From: Bradyrhizobium sp.
GTDB taxonomy: Bacteria > Pseudomonadota > Alphaproteobacteria > Rhizobiales > Xanthobacteraceae
DNA: 62,245 nucleotides
Reading direction: 5' to 3'
Assembly: GCA_013822885.1 (NCBI GenBank)
Contig: PNLC01000002.1
Coordinates: 1 to 62,245 of the forward strand
A program made the translations under genes and the position numbers. Below, one piece after another: positions 9,550-19,035 of the stretch (its first letter is position 1; every line of letters starts with the position of its first letter). The notes under the pieces were generated by a model. It saw nothing but the letters and a program-made list of their open reading frames with translations. It was not told the origin of the DNA and made no database searches.

Positions 9550-10272
9550 ATGCCGGCTTCGATCATCGCCTATTGCGGTCCCGCCGCTCTTCCGGATGAT
9601 CTCTGGACGCGCTGGAATCTGGACCCGCTACTGATTGGAATTTTCGCCGTGCTTGCGATCGCTGTCGGCCGTGGACGCTCCTCCGACGCCCGGGCGGGGT
9701 GGGCGGCGATGGCGTTGATGCTGATCATCTTCGTGTCGCCGCTTTGCGCGATGTCCTCGGCGCTGTTTTCCGTGCGGGTGCTGCACCATGTCCTGTTGAT
9801 CGCGGCCGTCGCGCCGCTTCTCGCACTCGCGTTTCCGCAGCGGAAAAGTGGCCCGCTGCCGATCGCGGTGCTGGTCGCGGTAAATGCGGCCGTCCTCTGG
9901 ATCTGGCACGCACCCGGGCTCTACACATGGGGCCTTGCAAGCGTGCCGGCCTATTGGCTGATGCAGGTGTCACTGCTTGGAAGCGCCTGGCTGCTGTGGC
10001 GCGCGATCCTGGCACCGACGCAGCCCGGCACGGCGCTGATGGCGTTGGCGGCCACGATTGGCCAGATGGGCCTTCTCGGTGCCCTGATCGTCTTCGCGCC
10101 GAGGCCGCTTTACCTCGTTCATCTGGCAGGCGCGGCGAGTTGGGGAATGGCACCGCTCACTGACCAGCAACTCGCCGGCTTGCTGATGTGGGTGCCGGCG
10201 ATGCTGCCTTACCTGGGTGTGGGGCTCTGGATCGCATGGTCGAGCCTCAGATCGAGCGAACCAGCGCTGTGA
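9550..10272 (+). CDS. ctaG: CtaG-type (caa3 family) cytochrome c oxidase assembly protein
   Basis: MSSALFSVRVLHHVLLIAAVAPLLAL, polytopic; upstream of coxB/coxA. Confidence 0.8.
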   Translation: MPASIIAYCGPAALPDDLWTRWNLDPLLIGIFAVLAIAVGRGRSSDARAGWAAMALMLIIFVSPLCAMSSALFSVRVLHHVLLIAAVAPLLALAFPQRKSGPLPIAVLVAVNAAVLWIWHAPGLYTWGLASVPAYWLMQVSLLGSAWLLWRAILAPTQPGTALMALAATIGQMGLLGALIVFAPRPLYLVHLAGAASWGMAPLTDQQLAGLLMWVPAMLPYLGVGLWIAWSSLRSSEPAL

Positions 10273-10781
10273 CGACCTTCCTCAAATTCGTGCACCTCGG
10301 TGCGATCGCGCTCTGGTCAGGCGGCCTGATCGCATTGCCGTTTCTGTTCTGGCAACGTCGGGCCCTCGAGTCAGATCTGGATCTCGAACGGCTGCACCGC
10401 GTTACGCGGCTTGTTTATGTCGAGCTGACTTCGCCTGCCGCATTCGTCGCGATCGGCAGCGGAACGGCTTTGATTTTTCTGCAGGCTACCTTCGCCGAAT
10501 GGTTCTCGCTGAAGATGGTGCTGGTGGGGATCATGTCGATGCTGCACGTGGTCGCGGGCCTCGTTCTGATGCAGTTGTTCCTGCCCAAAGGGAAGTTCAG
10601 CTGGCGTTCCTACGTGGCGCTTATGAGCGCTTACGTGGTGGTGATTGCCGCAATTCTCTGGATCGTGCTCGCCAAGCCGCAGATCGATTCCAACCAGATC
10701 GCCGCAAATCTGTTCGAGCCGGGCGGACTCGGGCGCTGGGTCCGTCACTTCTTCGGCGAAATCAGAATGCCTACGCCATGA
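10269..10781 (+). CDS. CopD-like/DUF membrane protein
   Basis: GTG start overlapping ctaG stop (GTGA); FLKFVHLGAIALWSGGLIALPFLF, LTSPAAFVAIGSGTALI, FSLKMVLV. Confidence 0.7.
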   Translation: MTTFLKFVHLGAIALWSGGLIALPFLFWQRRALESDLDLERLHRVTRLVYVELTSPAAFVAIGSGTALIFLQATFAEWFSLKMVLVGIMSMLHVVAGLVLMQLFLPKGKFSWRSYVALMSAYVVVIAAILWIVLAKPQIDSNQIAANLFEPGGLGRWVRHFFGEIRMPTP

Positions 10782-11257
10782 TCGAACACGAGCTTGCCCC
10801 CGTGCCAGCCGGCGAAGCCCACCATGACAGATGCAAGGGCCGAAAGCGCGAGGCCGTGCGGCAGGATAGAGGCGGGATCGACCAGGCGCAGACCCCAGTT
10901 GGCCCCCGCAACTGCCACCAGCGTCATCGCCGCCACGGCGTGAGACCAACTGGCTTCCAGAAGCCGGATGCCGCGCACCAGCAACAACTCGCCGGTGCCG
11001 ACGATGCTTGCCGCCACGCCGCTCCAGAACGCCATGCCGGTCGACCAGAGTCCAACCCGCGCCCAGAACGCGTCTCCCGACCACCAGTAGAATACGTCGA
11101 CGCCGAGCGTCGCGATCACGAATGCGATCGGGAAATGCACCATCATGACGTGAATCGGGTGTCCCACCAGGGCAACCGCCGAACCGAAATCGAGCCGATG
11201 CAATTCCAGCATCACCGCACTTTGGGGCTGGGTCGCGCGATCGTCCCGTTCTGCCAT
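10745..11257 (-). CDS. DUF2231-type membrane protein
   Basis: GHPIHVMMVHFPIAFVIATLGVDVFYW motif; start at ATG 11257 preceded by GGAGG. Confidence 0.75.
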   Translation of the reverse strand: MAERDDRATQPQSAVMLELHRLDFGSAVALVGHPIHVMMVHFPIAFVIATLGVDVFYWWSGDAFWARVGLWSTGMAFWSGVAASIVGTGELLLVRGIRLLEASWSHAVAAMTLVAVAGANWGLRLVDPASILPHGLALSALASVMVGFAGWHGGKLVFDHGVGILISPKK

Positions 11258-11311
11258 CGCCTGCCTCCATCGCGTCCGATACAACGTCGTTCGTGCCGTC
11301 ATCGTAATCCG

Positions 11312-12001
11312 TTGCGCCTGGCTTTCCAACTCGGAATCGCCGCAACGCTTCCCGCCTGCACGGGACCGCTATCGACGCTGGATCCCTCTGGGCCGGCGGG
11401 CGCCTCGATCGCAACGCTCTGGTGGGTGATGCTGGCCGGCTCGGCCATTCTCTTCCTGCTGGTCATGACGCTGTTCGTGCTGGTGATCCGGCGCCCCGGC
11501 TGGGGCTCCAGTGTATCGCCGGAACGCTGGCTGGTGCTCGGCGGCCTGGTGCTGCCGGCTGTCGTGCTGCTGCCGCTGATCGCCTATGCAATGATCGCCG
11601 GCGAAAGACTTCTGCCGCTGCCGGGGCAGGCGCCGGCACGAATCGAAGCCATCGGGCGGCAGTGGGCCTGGACGTTCCGATATCCCGATCATGGTGCAAC
11701 AGAGACGAAAGGTGTCCTGCATATGCCGGCAGGCGCACCGGTCGACATCCTGGTGTCCAGCCAGGACGTCATCCACGCCTTCTGGATACCGCGCCTCGCC
11801 GGCAAGATCGATGCGGTGCCCGGGCATGTGAACCGCCTGCGCATTCAGGCCGATCAGCCCGGCCGCTACGCCGGCCAATGCAGCGAATTTTGCGGTCTCG
11901 ATCATGCGAGCATGCGGTTCGATGTCGTCGTTCATCGTCCGGAGGAGTTCTCCGCAGCGCTTGCGCGCGCAGCAGCATCGGAAGGGTCGCAGAAAAAATG
12001 A
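11312..12001 (+). CDS. coxB: Cytochrome c oxidase subunit II (CuA-containing, probable lipoprotein)
   Basis: IGRQWAWTFRYPD, SQDVIHAFWIPRLAGKIDAVPG, GQCSEFCGLDHASMRF (CuA). Start (TTG 11312) uncertain; gives lipobox-like TLPAC. Confidence 0.85.
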   Translation: MRLAFQLGIAATLPACTGPLSTLDPSGPAGASIATLWWVMLAGSAILFLLVMTLFVLVIRRPGWGSSVSPERWLVLGGLVLPAVVLLPLIAYAMIAGERLLPLPGQAPARIEAIGRQWAWTFRYPDHGATETKGVLHMPAGAPVDILVSSQDVIHAFWIPRLAGKIDAVPGHVNRLRIQADQPGRYAGQCSEFCGLDHASMRFDVVVHRPEEFSAALARAAASEGSQKK

Positions 12002-14538
12002 GTGAATCCGCAGATCAGCTGTCGCAGGGCGCAACGGCATTGCGGCTGCACCGCCAGCTTTCCGCGATCTGGGCCACCGGGCCTGGAATCCAACGCCTCG
12101 CCGCCGTCAACCATTCGGTCATCGGCATCCGCATGATGGTGACGTCGTTCGTGTTCTTCGCCATCGCCGGCGTGCTCGGCATGCTGACCCGCGTGCAACT
12201 GGCGACGCCCAATTCCGGATTCATGGTTCCGGAGACCTACAATCAGGTCTTCACCATGCACGGGTCGATGATGCTGTTCCTGTTCGCCATCCCGATGGTG
12301 GAGAGTTTTGCCGTTTATCTGACGCCGAAGATACTCGGCACGAGGGACTTCGCATTCCCGCGCCTGACCGCCTATGGCTACTGGTGCTATTTGTTCGGGG
12401 GAACGATCCTGACGGTCTCGCTGATCGTGGGCGTCGCGCCTAACAGCGGCTGGTTCATGTACACGCCGCTGAGCTCGAGTGCATTTACGCCGGGCATCAA
12501 TTCGGATGTATGGCTGCTCGGCGTGACCTTCGTCGAAATCTCCGCCCTGTCGCTCGCGGTGGAGATCGTGGTCTCGATCCTGAAGATGCGCGCGCCGGGC
12601 ATGTCGCTCGACCGGATGCCGATCTTCGCCTGGTACATCCTGGTCACTGCGATGATGATGATCGTGGCCTTTCCGCCGCTGATCCTCGGATCGATCCTGC
12701 TCGAGGTGGAACGTGCCTTCGGGCTGCCGTTCTTCGACCCGACGCGGGGCGGCGATGCGCTGCTCTGGCAGCATCTATTCTGGCTGTTCGGCCACCCCGA
12801 CGTTTACATCATCTTTCTGCCGATGGCCGGCGTGCTGTCGACGATCATTCCCGTCTTCGCCAACAGGGAACTGGTCGGCTATCGGGCGATCGTCGTTGCG
12901 ATCATCGCGCTTGCGTTTCTCAGCTTCGGCATCTGGGTGCACCACATGTTTACCGTGGGCATTCCGCACCTCGCGCTCGCGTTTTTCTCGCTGGGTTCGG
13001 CGATTGTCGCGGTGCCGACCGCCGTGCAGATATTCGCCTGGCTCGCCACGCTGGCCCACGGCAGGCCGCGCTGGGACGTGCCGATGCTCTACGTCTTCGG
13101 CTTCTTCTTCATCTTCGTGATGGGTGGCCTGACCGGCGTCATGCTGGCCATGGTGCCGTTCGACTGGCAGGCCCATGACACCTATTTCGTCGTCGCCCAT
13201 ATGCACTATGTGGTGGCCGGCGCACTGGCTTTCCCGATGCTCGCGGCGCTCTACTACTGGCTGCCCTTGCTGACGGGACGCACCGCCGTGCACCGGCTGT
13301 CGGTACCCGCGTTCTGGCTGGTCTTCATCGGATTCAACATGACCTTCTTCATGATGCATCTGACCGGCCTGCGCGGCATGCCCCGCCGGATTCATACATA
13401 TTCCGGCGATGAAGGTTGGAACTGGCTCAATCTGCTGTCTTCGGTCGGCGGGTTCGTCATGACAATCGGCTTCGCGCTTGTTGTCATCGACCTCGTGGTC
13501 CAGCTTCGCTACGGGCGCCGCGTGCGACGCAATCCCTGGGGCTCGACGACCCTGGAATGGGCGATGCCGATTCCGCCGGCACCCTATGCCTTTGCCTCAA
13601 TCCCCGATGTCGGAACGTCCGGCGGCAAATCGACCGCCTCGGGAGATCTCGCAACCTCGCTGGCAAGCGGCGAGGGCTATCTCGGTTCTACGCGCAACGG
13701 CTGGCAGGAGGCGCTGGGCGTACACAAGACATCGGGCGTACCGGATCAACTGATCGTGTTGCCGCGCCCAACTTACCTGCCGCTTTACACCGCGCTCGCC
13801 ACCGCGGCGGCGGTGCTGGCCATGCTGTTCAAATTCTATCTGCTGTCGCTCGGCTTTGCGCTGCTCACCGCCGGCCTGTTCGTGTTGGCCGGGCAGAGCG
13901 CCGGCCTTTCGCGCGACTACGGTCCCTTGCCGGTCGGTCGCGGCGTCAGCGTGCCGCCGCATACCGAGGCGGCGGACGCGCCGGCGTGGCTGGCGTTGAT
14001 CTGCGCGCTGGTTGCCGACGGCACGCTGTTCACGTCGCTGCTGTTCGGAACCTTCTATCTTTGGATCGCGGCGCCGAATTGGAGCGCCGCAATCAAACCA
14101 GAGCCGGACCTGATGCTCGCCGTCGGCACGTGCGTGACGCTGCTGGTGGCCGCCTTGGCGGCGCGCGGATCGCTGCGCGCGGTCAGCGCTGGCGGCAGGG
14201 CAGGCGGCTGGATCGGCCTTGCCGGTCTGGCGCTTCTTGCGGCCATCGCCACAGCCGTCTGGCAAATCGCCGGCATCGTGCCGCACCCACGCGAGCACGC
14301 GCTTGGGGCGACGGCGGCGGCGCTGACTTTCTACGTCGCGCTGCACGCCGGTATCGGCGTTCTCTTTCTCATCAGCAACACGCTGCGTCTCGGTGCCGGC
14401 TTCATTTCACCCCGCCGGGTGCTGGATATGCGGCTCACGCGGCTATGGCTGGACTACACGCTGGTCACGGGGATCATTGCAATGGGCCTCGTTCTCGCGC
14501 TGCCTGCGCTGGTGGCGATGCTGGGAGGACGACCGTGA
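11998..14538 (+). CDS. Cytochrome c oxidase subunit I fused to subunit III
   Basis: ATGA overlap with coxB; heme/CuB motifs TMHGSMMLFLF, GHPDVYIIFLP, VHHMFTVG, HDTYFVVAHMHYVV; C-terminal part is subunit III-like. Confidence 0.92.
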   Translation: MSESADQLSQGATALRLHRQLSAIWATGPGIQRLAAVNHSVIGIRMMVTSFVFFAIAGVLGMLTRVQLATPNSGFMVPETYNQVFTMHGSMMLFLFAIPMVESFAVYLTPKILGTRDFAFPRLTAYGYWCYLFGGTILTVSLIVGVAPNSGWFMYTPLSSSAFTPGINSDVWLLGVTFVEISALSLAVEIVVSILKMRAPGMSLDRMPIFAWYILVTAMMMIVAFPPLILGSILLEVERAFGLPFFDPTRGGDALLWQHLFWLFGHPDVYIIFLPMAGVLSTIIPVFANRELVGYRAIVVAIIALAFLSFGIWVHHMFTVGIPHLALAFFSLGSAIVAVPTAVQIFAWLATLAHGRPRWDVPMLYVFGFFFIFVMGGLTGVMLAMVPFDWQAHDTYFVVAHMHYVVAGALAFPMLAALYYWLPLLTGRTAVHRLSVPAFWLVFIGFNMTFFMMHLTGLRGMPRRIHTYSGDEGWNWLNLLSSVGGFVMTIGFALVVIDLVVQLRYGRRVRRNPWGSTTLEWAMPIPPAPYAFASIPDVGTSGGKSTASGDLATSLASGEGYLGSTRNGWQEALGVHKTSGVPDQLIVLPRPTYLPLYTALATAAAVLAMLFKFYLLSLGFALLTAGLFVLAGQSAGLSRDYGPLPVGRGVSVPPHTEAADAPAWLALICALVADGTLFTSLLFGTFYLWIAAPNWSAAIKPEPDLMLAVGTCVTLLVAALAARGSLRAVSAGGRAGGWIGLAGLALLAAIATAVWQIAGIVPHPREHALGATAAALTFYVALHAGIGVLFLISNTLRLGAGFISPRRVLDMRLTRLWLDYTLVTGIIAMGLVLALPALVAMLGGRP

Positions 14539-14873
14539 GGGAGCGTCCGGTACCATCAAGGCAGCTATGGTGGCTCGCCGCGGGCTTCACCGTCTGGTGC
14601 AGCGCGCTGGTCGTTCTCTACGCGATCCAAGGCATCGGCTGCGCGTTTGCATGGCCGACGGGCACGCTACGGCTTTGGCTTGCCGTGGCTCTCCTCGTGC
14701 ATCTGATCGTGCTGGGCTGGATGTGGCGTGATATCGCCCGTGCCAGCCCGGATTTCGGCTCCGGTCCGACCGGCGCGCTACTGCATTGGGCCGTTGTCGC
14801 GACGCTCATAACGGCGCTTGTCGCCACCGTCATCACCCTCGGCCCGCCGCTGTTGCTCACGGCATGCATATGA
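14535..14873 (+). CDS. Small multi-TM hypothetical protein of the oxidase operon
   Basis: GTG start overlaps coxA-III stop (GTGA); VRERPVPSRQLWWLAAGFTVWCSALVVLYAIQ...LLLTACI. Confidence 0.65.
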   Translation: MRERPVPSRQLWWLAAGFTVWCSALVVLYAIQGIGCAFAWPTGTLRLWLAVALLVHLIVLGWMWRDIARASPDFGSGPTGALLHWAVVATLITALVATVITLGPPLLLTACI

Positions 14874-15205
14874 TGGGACCGGCCGGCACGCCGTAGAGGA
14901 AAAACGGGCGCTCTCGGCCGCTGCTGTCCGCAATAATTCTGCATCGATGTGCTCACGGGAACCGCGGAACTTCGATCACGCATATGATGCCGGTGCGTTG
15001 TATGGGGTTGATAGGAAGAAACCCTGACTTGAGCGGATGAATACCCCAATTGATCGACGGATTGATTTCAATTTAGATGTGCGCGGGTCTTGCTGCCCTC
15101 GATACGAGCCGGACATTTGAATTCGTTGTGGTGCGCCAGGCGAGTTCAACTGTACTGCGGTTCCCGCAGCGCCCCAAAAAAGCATTCGGACAAGGGAGAA
15201 AACTC

Positions 15206-15471
15206 ATGGATGCAATGAGTCGCCGTGCGATGCTCACGAATGTCCTGCCTGGTGCCATCGTTGCATTGCCGGCGTCGGAACGATCGGCTGGGCTGTCGCG
15301 CCTGATGTCGCGGATGCCATGCCGCTGGCCGTAGCCAAGGGAGCTCACGCTGAGGTCGATGACCTGGCGGTGAAGGCTCAGGTCGTCATCGTTAATCCGC
15401 GCCGTCGCCGCCGGCGGTGGGTTTGTTGGTGGCACCGGGGACGTCGCCGCTGTGGCTGGCGTTGGGTGTAA
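15206..15471 (+). pseudogene. Frameshifted small exported protein with Arg/Trp-rich C-terminus
   Basis: Frame A: MDAMSRRAMLTNVLPGAIVAL; after one missing base near 15273, frame B: GVGTIGWAVAPDVADAMPLAVAKGAHAEVDDLAVKAQVVIVNPRRRRRRWVCWWHRGRRRCGWRWV*. Confidence 0.65.
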
Positions 15472-15533
15472 CTGCCGATCTTCTCGCAATAGTTCCCATT
15501 GCTTCGAGTGGCCCCGCCGCCAGGCGCGCCGTT

Positions 15534-17165
15534 TCATCGTGCGAGCACAGCTGCACCGAGCGCGACGGTCAGTATCAGCAGCGACACGGTGGCCGCGGGC
15601 CATTGGCGAAGAACGCTGTCCGTTCGTTGCAGCGCCTTGCCCCATGTGACTGCGGCCCGCACGCCGCCGTCCAGCGCCACAATGATGTCTCCCTTGGGAA
15701 TCTGCGGCATCGAGCGCCACCAGCGCCACAGTGCCATCGCCAGGGCGCCGCCCAGCAGAACGGGCCACAGCGCCTTCCATAAAACCGCAGCTGAAAGCGG
15801 ATCGGGCAGCGTTCCGCGCGGTACCGTCAAGTACAGCGTCCACGGCACGACCAGCGAAACGGCTGCGGTGGCCAGCCAGGGCCAGACGAGTCCCGCATTG
15901 GCTGTCGCCTGCGGGTCCTGCGATGCCGTGCTCGCAAGGTGGCGCAGGAACTGCAGCATCAGCAGCGTCGTGCCGATCGCAGACAGCGTTGCGATCGTGC
16001 TCGCGGTGCTGTCTCCAAGCAGCTCGTCGGCAACGAATTTCGCCAATGCGCCGCCGGTGAGGGGGAGGCCGCCGAGGCCGACGGCAATGATTGCCGCGGG
16101 CAGCAGCATCGGCCACAGCCGCCGGCTGCCGGTCGCGGCGATGACGCCCACGGACAGGAACAACGCGCCTTTCACCAAAACGTGGTGGGCGGCATAGAAA
16201 GCCGCCGCCAGCGCCGCGCGGCCATCGCCTGTGAGCATCCCCATGCCGATGATCGCGATGATGAACCCCATCTGACTGACGCTGGAATACGCCAGCACGA
16301 GCCGGGGACTGCGCTGCGTGATCCCGATCACGACGCCATAGAGCGCGGCGAATAGTCCGGCGGCTGCGATTGCCGTGCCCCAATCGGGCAGCGCGGTTCC
16401 GAGCGGCAAGAACCGGATCATTCCAAGGATGCTCGCCTTGACGACCGCGCCGCTCAACACCGCAGCAGCCGGCGTCGGCGCCGCCGAGTATGCCAGCGGC
16501 ATCCAGAAGTGAAATGGAACGAGGCCCGCCTTCATGCCGAAGCCGGCAATCAACAGGGCGAGTATCAGATCGCGTTGAGGCGACGTCGGAAGCGCTGCGG
16601 CGGCGTCGCGGATCAAAAGGCTGTTGCCCGGGATCTCTGAGGCCAGCAGCACGAAGGCCATCAGCAGGAAGGCCTCGGCCAGCAATGCGAGCCCGATATA
16701 GACCGCGCCGGCTCGCCATGCGCTCGGCGTTTCGTGGTAGATGACGAGACCGCAGGCGCCAAGCGTGAGCAGCGCGAGCAGAAAATAGAAGCCGACCATG
16801 TCCGCGGCCAGGAACACGCCGACGCAGCCGGTCAGGGTCATCAACCAGCACACCACAAATCGCCCGTGGTTCGGCCGGTTCTGCAGATACTGCGAAGCGT
16901 AAGCACCCGCTGCGATCCACAAAAGCGCCGAAACTCCCAGCAGCATGGCGCCAGGACGGTCCATGGCGAAGGTCAGATGGAAGCGTGCTGAACCGATTGC
17001 GAACGAGGAATCGGTAGCGACCAGCAACACCGCGGCGAGCGCCGGAATAGGTGCGAATGCCAGCAGCGAGGGCATCCGGTTCAGTATCTGTGGCCAGAGA
17101 CAAAGCAGAAGCATGCCGAACGGAACGACAAAGGCGCTGGCCAGCAATGTGGTTTGTCCAATCAT
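15534..17165 (-). CDS. Proton-conducting transporter subunit (MrpD/NuoM/N-like)
   Basis: FGMKAGLVPFHFWMPLAYSAAPTPAAAVLSGAVVKASILGMIRF antiporter signature. Confidence 0.85.
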   Translation of the reverse strand: MIGQTTLLASAFVVPFGMLLLCLWPQILNRMPSLLAFAPIPALAAVLLVATDSSFAIGSARFHLTFAMDRPGAMLLGVSALLWIAAGAYASQYLQNRPNHGRFVVCWLMTLTGCVGVFLAADMVGFYFLLALLTLGACGLVIYHETPSAWRAGAVYIGLALLAEAFLLMAFVLLASEIPGNSLLIRDAAAALPTSPQRDLILALLIAGFGMKAGLVPFHFWMPLAYSAAPTPAAAVLSGAVVKASILGMIRFLPLGTALPDWGTAIAAAGLFAALYGVVIGITQRSPRLVLAYSSVSQMGFIIAIIGMGMLTGDGRAALAAAFYAAHHVLVKGALFLSVGVIAATGSRRLWPMLLPAAIIAVGLGGLPLTGGALAKFVADELLGDSTASTIATLSAIGTTLLMLQFLRHLASTASQDPQATANAGLVWPWLATAAVSLVVPWTLYLTVPRGTLPDPLSAAVLWKALWPVLLGGALAMALWRWWRSMPQIPKGDIIVALDGGVRAAVTWGKALQRTDSVLRQWPAATVSLLILTVALGAAVLAR

Positions 17166-18694
17166 CGTGAACCGACCATGATTGAATCCGGACGTCCTAC
17201 TTCAATGATATCGATAGGGCCGAGCGCGACCAAACCCAGCAATAGCGACGTCAGCGCCAATGCAAGCGCCGCGGCTTCCTGATATTTCGGCACGGCAGTT
17301 TTGAGCTTGAGAGGCGCGCCCGACGGCGCAACGGCGCGCGACAGGACGATGAACATATAGCAGCTGGTGAAGAGGCCTCCCGCGAGTATTACAAGCGCCC
17401 ACCACCATTGTCCGGTCGCGACCGTTGCCTCGAGCAGAATCCATTTCGCCAGGAAGCCGCCGCTCGGAGGTAAACCGATCAGCGACACGCCGCCGAGTGC
17501 GAACGCGAAGATCGTCATTGGGAGTGCCCGTGCGATCCCTCCGAGCTCGGCGATGCGATCATGGCCGAGCGCGGCATAGATAAGTCCGGCCGCCATGAAC
17601 ATGGCTGCCTTCGCGGTCGCGTGCGAAATCGCCTGAATGATACCGCCGGTCAAAGCGCCGCTACCCTGCAGTTGCCCCGACGCCGCGTCGAGCGCGAGCG
17701 GAAAGATCAGGAACAGGTAGCCGATCTGCGCGACCGTCGAATAGGCGATCAGGAGCTTGAGCCGCTGCTGCTGCAAGGCGACGACGCTGCCGAAGATGAT
17801 TGCCGCGGCCCCCAGCGCACCGAACAGCTGCGCGCCGGCTCCACCGAGCATCCCCGGCATGACGTCGAACCAGAGCCGCACGACGAGGAAGAACGAACCC
17901 TTGACCACCACCGCTGACAGCACGGCACTGGCGGCCGCCGGCGCGCCGGCATGGGCGGGCGGAAGCCATAGATGCAGTGGAAAGAGGGCCGTCTTGGCGA
18001 AGAGCCCGATGGTCATCAGCGCAGCCGCGACAAGTGTTGCTGGCTCCGCACGAATTTGGCGTGAGAGCAGGACGATGTCGAGCGTTGCGTAGCTGCCATA
18101 AAGCAGGGCGGTTCCGACCAGGTAGAGAATCGAGCCGAGCAGGGCGAAGATCAGGTATCGCAGCGCGGCCTGCAGTGTCTCCGCCCGGCCGTCGAGACAG
18201 ACCAGCGGTACTGCGGCGAAGGTGAGGAGCTCGAGCGCGACGTACAGCGTGAACAGATCTCCGCCGAGGAAGATCAGATTCATCGCGCCCCAGATCGCCA
18301 TCAGCAGGATCCAGAACGCGAACGGTGCGCGGGCTTCGGCAGACCCCGCACGCGTGCCGAAATCCGCATACGCAAAGATCGCGACCGCGCAGAACACAAT
18401 TGCCATTACGACCATCATCGCGGCCGAGAGCCCGTCGGCGCGCAATGCAATACCGAGCGGAGGCTTCCAGTCGCCGACGATGTAGACCAGCCGGTGGCCG
18501 CTTTGCCAGACGTCGACCAAAATGATGGTCGCGAGGATGAAGCCGGAGGGAAGCAGAACGAGGGCGATGCGTTCAGCGTAGCGTCCGCCGAGAACGAACG
18601 ACAGCAGAACGCCGGCGGCCGGCAGGACGATCGCCAGGACAAGGAACACGCCGTCGGTCGTCGTTGCGTCGGGCAAGAGATTGGCGTCCGGCAT
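17162..18694 (-). CDS. Na+/H+ antiporter subunit D (MnhD/MrpD-like)
   Basis: LFAKTALFPLHLWLPPAHAGAPAAASAVLSAVVVKGSFFLVVRL; ATGA coupling with the subunit C gene. Confidence 0.88.
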   Translation of the reverse strand: MPDANLLPDATTTDGVFLVLAIVLPAAGVLLSFVLGGRYAERIALVLLPSGFILATIILVDVWQSGHRLVYIVGDWKPPLGIALRADGLSAAMMVVMAIVFCAVAIFAYADFGTRAGSAEARAPFAFWILLMAIWGAMNLIFLGGDLFTLYVALELLTFAAVPLVCLDGRAETLQAALRYLIFALLGSILYLVGTALLYGSYATLDIVLLSRQIRAEPATLVAAALMTIGLFAKTALFPLHLWLPPAHAGAPAAASAVLSAVVVKGSFFLVVRLWFDVMPGMLGGAGAQLFGALGAAAIIFGSVVALQQQRLKLLIAYSTVAQIGYLFLIFPLALDAASGQLQGSGALTGGIIQAISHATAKAAMFMAAGLIYAALGHDRIAELGGIARALPMTIFAFALGGVSLIGLPPSGGFLAKWILLEATVATGQWWWALVILAGGLFTSCYMFIVLSRAVAPSGAPLKLKTAVPKYQEAAALALALTSLLLGLVALGPIDIIEVGRPDSIMVGSR

Positions 18695-19035
18695 CAAGAG
18701 TCTGCTCCGGCCGTATCCGTGGCTGCTGAAGTATCGGAGCTTAGTGTGGACCGGCCGGTTTCCTGCAAAAGTCGTAGCACCAGCGCGATCGCCATGGCGG
18801 TGGCCGCGAAGGCAACGACGATCGCGGTGATGACCATCGCCTGGGGGACCGGATCGCCTCCGAGACCGGAAGCTGCCGCGCGTTTGGCGACTACGCCGAA
18901 TACCAGAAACACGCCGCTTCCCAGCAGGTTGAATGCAAGGATCTTGCGCAGCGGCTCGGGGTTTGTGACGAGCCCGTACAATCCGAGACCGACCAGCGCT
19001 GCGCCACACAGCCCAAACAATGTTGCAGCGTTCAT
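18694..19035 (-). CDS. Na+/H+ antiporter subunit C (MnhC/MrpC, NuoK-like)
   Basis: GLYGLVTNPEPLRKILAFNLLGSGVFLVFG...DPVPQAMVITAIVVAFAATAMAIALVLRL. Confidence 0.88.
   Translation of the reverse strand: MNAATLFGLCGAALVGLGLYGLVTNPEPLRKILAFNLLGSGVFLVFGVVAKRAAASGLGGDPVPQAMVITAIVVAFAATAMAIALVLRLLQETGRSTLSSDTSAATDTAGADS

Noticed and set aside
15000-15090. FixK/FNR-like box near TTGATCGACGGATTGATTTCAA
   Set aside because: Half-sites do not fit TTGAT-N4-ATCAA spacing.
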